Shown here piece by piece: positions 60,417 through 64,000 of a stretch of 64,000 nt of DNA. The DNA comes from Algoriphagus terrigena DSM 22685 (GTDB lineage: Bacteria; Bacteroidota; Bacteroidia; Cytophagales; Cyclobacteriaceae). How positions within the stretch are numbered: the stretch's first letter is position 1; every line of letters begins with the position of its first letter. The stretch is from contig NZ_AUBW01000009.1 in NCBI RefSeq assembly GCF_000429445.1, forward strand, positions 152,219 to 216,218, written 5' to 3'. The translations under genes were made by a program, and so were the position numbers. The notes below the pieces were generated by a model that ran no database searches, was not told the DNA's origin, and was given only the letters and a program-made list of their open reading frames with translations.

Positions 60417-61853
60417 ATGAACAAATATATCGCAACACTTTTGATTGGATCGCTGGTTTGGGCTTCCACCTCCTGCACAGAGGACTTCGAAGAAATCAAC
60501 ACAGACCCCAACCGAATCGACCAAATCAGCCCAGGCACCCTGTTGAACCCGATCATCTACGGTGTGGCCAGTTTCAACACCGATCGAGCGGATGCTTTCA
60601 CCTTCCAGATCATGCAAGTGGCCTTGCCGTTTCCGAGCACCAATGGGGGCATTCACCGGTACGACATTACCGAGTCCGCGGGCAATTCAACTTGGAACAA
60701 CCATTACAAATGGTTGGTAAATATCAAGGAGATGGAAGCCTCTGCTATTGCAAACGCTGATGTGAACTACGAGGCGATCGCGCTGACGCTACGGGCCTGG
60801 ACACTGAGCCAGCTGACGGATAGCTTCGGAGACATCCCCATGGATGAGGCCAGCCGGGGTGAAGACGGGATCTTCCAACCGACTTTTAACACCCAGGAAG
60901 AAGTCTATACTCAGATATTCAGCGATCTGGAGCGGGCAAATACGCTCTACGACGATACGCAGGCAATGATCTACGGTGACGATATCCTGTTCCACAACGA
61001 CGTGAAGAAATGGAGAAAATTCACCAATTCGCTCCACATGCGATTGTTGCTGAGAGTGTCAAAACGCGAGGAGATGAATGCCTTTGAAAAGCTTGCCACG
61101 ATGGTCAATGATCCGGCGACCTATCCGGTCTTTACGACCACGGCGGAATCCGGAATCCTACAGATTACCGGCGTGACGCCAAATCTTTCTCCCTGGGGCA
61201 GGGCCATTGACTTTACGACTTTCAGGTCTATCTCGGAGTTTTTTGCCGACCAACTGAATGCCCTGAACGACCCGCGAAGACCCAAGTTTATGACTCAGGC
61301 GCGGGAGATGGATGGGACCACGACCATTGGCTACAAAGGCATCCCGAGTGGATTTGACGGCAACGAGAATCAGTTCAAGTTTATCCCAAGCAATCATAAC
61401 ATTGCCTTGGTACAGGCTCCGATGATCTCCCTGATCCTGACCTACGCTGAGGTAGAATTTATCAAGGCTGAGCTGGCGCAACGAGGTGTGATCGCCACTG
61501 ACGCAAAGCAGCACTACGAGAAAGCGGTAAAAGCCGCCATGGAACAGTGGGGCGTGGAAATCTCCGGAGGCTATTTTGACAATCCGGCCGCATCCTTTGA
61601 CGGTACGCTGGAGCGGATCATGCTCCAAAAGTATGTGGCGCTGTACTTCAATGACACCCAGCAATGGTTTGAATACCGGAGGACAGGTCTGCCGGTACTG
61701 CCCAAAAATGCGGGCATGCTAAACAACCAGATCATGCCCGTGAGGTATCAGTATCCCGTCTCCGTGCAGATCAACAATCCGGAGAATTACAGCGCGGCAG
61801 TGGCCCGGATGGGTGGAGATGATATCAATACAAAAGTTTGGTGGGAAAAGTAA
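60417..61853 (+). CDS. SusD/RagB-like outer-membrane lipoprotein (SusD-like_2)
   Basis: 478 residues. Lipobox ASTSC (Cys20). The motif EEINTDPNRIDQISPGTLL at the start is diagnostic for the SusD-like_2 group; TPR-like helices carry LTLRAWTLSQLTDSFGDIPM and ILTYAEVEFIKAE. It binds ligand and closes over the SusC barrel. 13 nt after SusC and followed by a terminator. SusD-like_2 proteins are often linked to peptides or unknown ligands rather than glycans. Confidence 0.95.
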   Translation: MNKYIATLLIGSLVWASTSCTEDFEEINTDPNRIDQISPGTLLNPIIYGVASFNTDRADAFTFQIMQVALPFPSTNGGIHRYDITESAGNSTWNNHYKWLVNIKEMEASAIANADVNYEAIALTLRAWTLSQLTDSFGDIPMDEASRGEDGIFQPTFNTQEEVYTQIFSDLERANTLYDDTQAMIYGDDILFHNDVKKWRKFTNSLHMRLLLRVSKREEMNAFEKLATMVNDPATYPVFTTTAESGILQITGVTPNLSPWGRAIDFTTFRSISEFFADQLNALNDPRRPKFMTQAREMDGTTTIGYKGIPSGFDGNENQFKFIPSNHNIALVQAPMISLILTYAEVEFIKAELAQRGVIATDAKQHYEKAVKAAMEQWGVEISGGYFDNPAASFDGTLERIMLQKYVALYFNDTQQWFEYRRTGLPVLPKNAGMLNNQIMPVRYQYPVSVQINNPENYSAAVARMGGDDINTKVWWEK

Positions 61854-61894
61854 ACGATCCCGAGGTAAACCTAAGTTGGTTTAACAAAGACGTG

Positions 61895-61926
61895 AAAAGC
61901 CCCGGTCGTGTGACTGGGGCTTTTTT
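61895..61926 (+). terminator. Intrinsic terminator after the SusC/SusD operon
   Basis: Stem AAAAGCCCCGGTC/GACTGGGGCTTTT (one G-T pair), four-base loop GTGT, followed by T residues. Confidence 0.88.
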
Positions 61927-62081
61927 GATTGGTATGTCCAGTCCTCTAATAAGTTGACGGCAAACTGACTTAAAGCTGTTGTCGGGTTGACGGGGAGTCA
62001 GATTGCAAATCGGATGATAGGACCTCTACATTGCAAACGGCGAGGAGCCGAGGGAAGCAGGACAACAGGAGGATTTCAAGG

Positions 62082-62126
62082 AATCTGTGGATTCTATGGA
62101 CTCTGTGGAATCTATGGATTCTGTGG
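62082..62126. repeat. 9-bp tandem repeat, five units
   Basis: AATCTGTGG, ATTCTATGG, ACTCTGTGG, AATCTATGG, ATTCTGTGG. Confidence 0.85.
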
Positions 62127-62172
62127 ACTTGACATGAATGCCGGAGTGATCCAAAACCTAGCCTATATGTAG

Positions 62173-62227
62173 CTTTGATGCTACTTTGATGCTGCTTTGG
62201 TGTTGCTTTGGTGGTGCTTTGGTGGTG
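62173..62227. repeat. 11-bp tandem repeat, five units
   Basis: CTTTGATGCTA, CTTTGATGCTG, CTTTGGTGTTG and two CTTTGGTGGTG. The gradient of change along the array suggests stepwise expansion. Confidence 0.85.
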
Positions 62228-62388
62228 CGGGGCTGTTAGATGCTGGATGACCGATGCTGACTGTCTACTGAGCAGTTGTCAGGTTGTCCGCTGAAGCTGT
62301 TGTTGGGTTGGGGCAGGCATCATCTTGTCTTCAGGAAGTCATAGATTGTATAACTGGAATTGCGGAATCCGTGGGACGAAAGTGCAGG

Positions 62389-62487
62389 TTTCATACAAGT
62401 ATCATGCAGGTATGTACGGGGTATCATGCGGGTATCATGCAAGTATCTAGGGAGTATCGTGCAGGTATCTATGAAGCATCGTAAAGG
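62389..62487. repeat. 11-bp tandem repeat, nine degenerate units
   Basis: Units such as TATCATGCAGG, TATGTACGGGG, TATCATGCGGG, TATCATGCAAG, TATCTAGGGAG, TATCGTGCAGG. Eight of nine keep TAT or CAT at the start and a G at position 11. Confidence 0.8.
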
Positions 62488-62583
62488 GAGATGGGAGGTT
62501 GGTAGTCGTCTGCTGCGCGTTGTCGGGTTGTCCGCTGAAGCTGTTGTTGGATGACCGGTGTTGGATGGCGGATGACCGATGTC

Positions 62584-62612
62584 TGTACTTCCCTAAATAT
62601 GGTTGACCGTTT
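62584..62612. repeat. Left inverted repeat of the IS3-family element
   Basis: 29 nt; matches the reverse complement of 63972-64000 at about 22 positions, with the last 12 identical. Confidence 0.8.
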
Positions 62613-62615
62613 GGT

Positions 62616-63560
62616 TCAACATTTATTTAATTCCATCGGACAATTATGAGCCAGAGGTTCTTCTCTTGGGTAAACTTCGAAGGGGCTCGATGTCCCTAAG
62701 AAGTTTTGTCTTCCTTCGGTATAAATATTCACCGTCGGTCTTTCTTGGGTAGGTAAATCTATCAGTTTTTGGTAAAACTCCATGGGGGTGTAGTTCATAT
62801 TAAACGCCCGATGGAGCCGTTTTTCGTTGTAATGGCTGACCGCCTTGGCCACTTTTCTCTTTAGCTCTTTGAAGTCACGGATTGCCCATCGTTTCAGGTA
62901 TTCATTCTTGATAATGCCATTGATCCGTTCTGCATAGGGGTTTTCCCAAGCGACTAATCCCATACTGATATGAATCTTTTGGCCGGACAACAACTGGGTA
63001 TAGGCATGACTCCCATACTGCGATCCCCGGTCTGAATGATGGATAGTATCCCAAGGAGTACAGTTCATGATCCCCAAAGCCTTCTTCAATGCCCTGATAT
63101 TCGCTTCTGTGCGCAGGTGATCGCTCACGGCGTACCCGACGATCAATCTAGTGTACACATCTATGATAAACACCAAGTAATAATGATCGCCTTTAAGTTG
63201 AAAGTAAGTGATATCACTCTGGATCACCTGAAAAGGCCTGGTGACACACATCCCTTCAATTAGATTAGGATAGTATAGCGCTCCACTGAAGGTGGTCCGA
63301 TGGTAATTCTTCACCCGATTGACCCCATAGCCCAGCTCCAGAAAAAGCTCACAGAACTTGTCCCTTCCCATGAAGTGCGGTCTTAGCGCATAGTACATCT
63401 TTTCAACCCCACACCCGGGATGCTCTGCTTTGAGCTGGTTGGCCAATACAATCAGTTCAGACAACTCCCGGTCAAAGGATTCCTGCCGATTTTTAGCCTG
63501 CTGAACCGACTGTTTGCTTACTCCTACAGTTCGGTAGAGTTCATTAAGGGAATAGCTCAT
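62616..63560 (-). CDS. IS3-family transposase OrfB (DDE integrase core)
   Basis: 314 residues. HTH-like N-terminus, rve domain with catalytic Asp in QSDITYFQL, Asp in HHSDRGSQYGSHAY, and Glu in NPYAERINGIIKNEYL. Intact, full length. The start overlaps the orfA stop as ATGA, so it may be made by re-initiation or fused by frameshifting upstream. Catalyses cut-and-paste/copy-out transposition of the element. Confidence 0.93.
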   Translation of the reverse strand: MSYSLNELYRTVGVSKQSVQQAKNRQESFDRELSELIVLANQLKAEHPGCGVEKMYYALRPHFMGRDKFCELFLELGYGVNRVKNYHRTTFSGALYYPNLIEGMCVTRPFQVIQSDITYFQLKGDHYYLVFIIDVYTRLIVGYAVSDHLRTEANIRALKKALGIMNCTPWDTIHHSDRGSQYGSHAYTQLLSGQKIHISMGLVAWENPYAERINGIIKNEYLKRWAIRDFKELKRKVAKAVSHYNEKRLHRAFNMNYTPMEFYQKLIDLPTQERPTVNIYTEGRQNFLGTSSPFEVYPREEPLAHNCPMELNKC

Positions 63561-63955
63561 GACTTGTCTGTTGGATTGGAACCACCAGAGTGTGGGGTGT
63601 TGGAGTTTTTTTTGACATCGATGGAATAAGTGTCCTTTGCCAGATCAATCATCTTCTCCAGATAATCAATCATTATCTGCTTCTGGCCAACGGCCCGTTC
63701 CAACTCCTTGACCTTTTCTTCCAGTTCTTTTACCCGATGGGTTTGGCTGTCTTTCATCTCCACGATACAGATGTTTTTCTCGTTGTAGGTAGAATACTTA
63801 TAGATCCACTTGTAAATAGATTTGTTTGAAATTCCGTACTGCCGCTCCATCTGGAGTACCGACATCACACCCTTTTCAAAATCATCAACCAATTTACGTT
63901 TGAATCCTTCTGAAAATTCACGACGTGAATTGATCCTTTTTCCCGTTTTTAGCAT
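63557..63955 (-). CDS. IS3-family transposase OrfA (HTH protein)
   Basis: 132 residues. HTH_Tnp_1-type helix-turn-helix (FSEGFKRKLVDDFEKG, MERQYGISNKSIYKWIYKY) followed by a leucine-zipper-like coiled coil (VKELEEKVKELERAVGQKQ). Binds the IS ends. First gene of the element, 16 nt inside the right inverted repeat. Confidence 0.92.
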   Translation of the reverse strand: MLKTGKRINSRREFSEGFKRKLVDDFEKGVMSVLQMERQYGISNKSIYKWIYKYSTYNEKNICIVEMKDSQTHRVKELEEKVKELERAVGQKQIMIDYLEKMIDLAKDTYSIDVKKNSNTPHSGGSNPTDKS

Positions 63956-63971
63956 TTCTTTCTTGGCTTTA

Positions 63972-64000
63972 AAACGGTCAACCTATTTCAGAGAATGACA
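63972..64000. repeat. Right inverted repeat of the IS3-family element
   Basis: 29 nt at the window end; outer terminus reads TGTCATTCTC on the minus strand. Pairs with 62584-62612. Confidence 0.8.

Larger units (their letters stand above)
61927..62583. repeat. Repeat-rich non-coding region between terminator and insertion sequence
   Basis: No real gene. Three tandem arrays: 62082-62126 (five 9-bp units, ATTCTATGG type), 62173-62227 (five 11-bp units, CTTTGGTGGTG type) and 62389-62487 (nine 11-bp units, TATCATGCAGG type). A 32-bp direct repeat GTTGTCNGGTTGTCCGCTGA... occurs at 62275 and 62519 with one mismatch, near TGGATGACCGATG-type repeats. Open frames here are short and mirror the repeats. 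Confidence 0.75.
62584..64000 (-). mobile_element. IS3-family insertion sequence, apparently complete (1417 bp)
   Basis: Bounded by imperfect 29-bp inverted repeats: 62584-62612 (begins TGTACTTCCC, ends GGTTGACCGTTT) and 63972-64000 (inner AAACGGTCAACC, outer end TGACA). Both ends start 5'-TGT, the usual IS3 terminus, and share the 12-bp inner block GGTTGACCGTTT. Encodes orfA and orfB in IS3 order. The right end coincides with the window edge, so target duplication cannot be checked. Confidence 0.85.

Noticed and set aside
62389..62487. CRISPR-like array
   Set aside because: Units are 11 bp, directly adjacent and without spacers; no cas genes are nearby.
61987..62554. Short open frames in the repeat region (61-66 codons)
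   Set aside because: Their translations simply mirror the 9-bp and 11-bp repeats and change frame with unit number; no protein-like conservation.

Overview
The window looks like chromosome from a member of the Bacteroidota, most likely the order Cytophagales (Cyclobacteriaceae/Algoriphagus-like; this placement is inference). Supporting signs are a SusC/SusD pair with its ECF sigma and FecR anti-sigma, a gliding-motility lipoprotein GldH next to a RicT/PSP1 protein, a DUF2723 membrane protein, a GWxTD protein, two-FtsX-domain permeases of about 800 residues, and TAnnTTTG-type -7 promoter boxes. One tRNA gene (Ser, anticodon GCT) is present; no rRNA, CRISPR array or prophage was seen.

Layout. 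1-19,000: a cluster of four paralogous MacB/FtsX-type permeases interleaved with head-GIN/DUF4097-type exported beta-helix proteins, one ATPase, one HlyD-type adaptor and a small four-helix-bundle protein, all on the minus strand. Divergent from them lies a sigma-54-type response regulator with its histidine kinase. Sequences resembling sigma-54 promoters precede several of the minus-strand genes, so the pair may control the cluster. 19,100-25,900: MsrA/MsrB fusion, D-2-hydroxyacid dehydrogenase, cold-shock protein with a basic partner, RhlE-type helicase, and a fatty-acid desaturase whose conserved N-terminus lacks an ATG. 26,300-32,900: a sulfur-handling group (TsdA-like dihaem cytochrome c, two YeeE/YedE proteins, a metallo-beta-lactamase/rhodanese protein, thioredoxin), interrupted by an acyl-ACP thioesterase and an MFS transporter. 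33,000-48,600: mostly housekeeping genes (DUF2723, SAM methyltransferase, GWxTD, RlmB, ManC, KdsD, RecQ, PurD, RicT, GldH, a PAS/HisKA protein).

49,300-50,300: tRNA-Ser followed by a broken conjugation coupling-protein gene, a likely scar of an integrated element. 50,400-55,000: a TonB receptor, two DUF4625-type lipoproteins and a His-rich lipoprotein. Both the receptor and the last gene are preceded by paired 15-bp palindromes of consensus TGCAACATTGTTGCA. I read this as a metal (probably zinc) capture regulon under a Fur/Zur-like repressor. 55,200-61,900: ECF sigma, FecR, STN-containing SusC and SusD-like_2. 61,930-62,580: unusual tandem arrays of degenerate 9-bp and 11-bp units. 62,584-64,000: an apparently complete IS3-family insertion sequence, with both inverted repeats, ending at the window edge.

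A dispersed intergenic element also occurs in the window: ATGGAATYTCGC, then exactly 38 nt, then TGCTCGATTTCA. There are three full copies and one partial copy. Two full copies and the partial one sit 25-29 nt upstream of minus-strand start codons.
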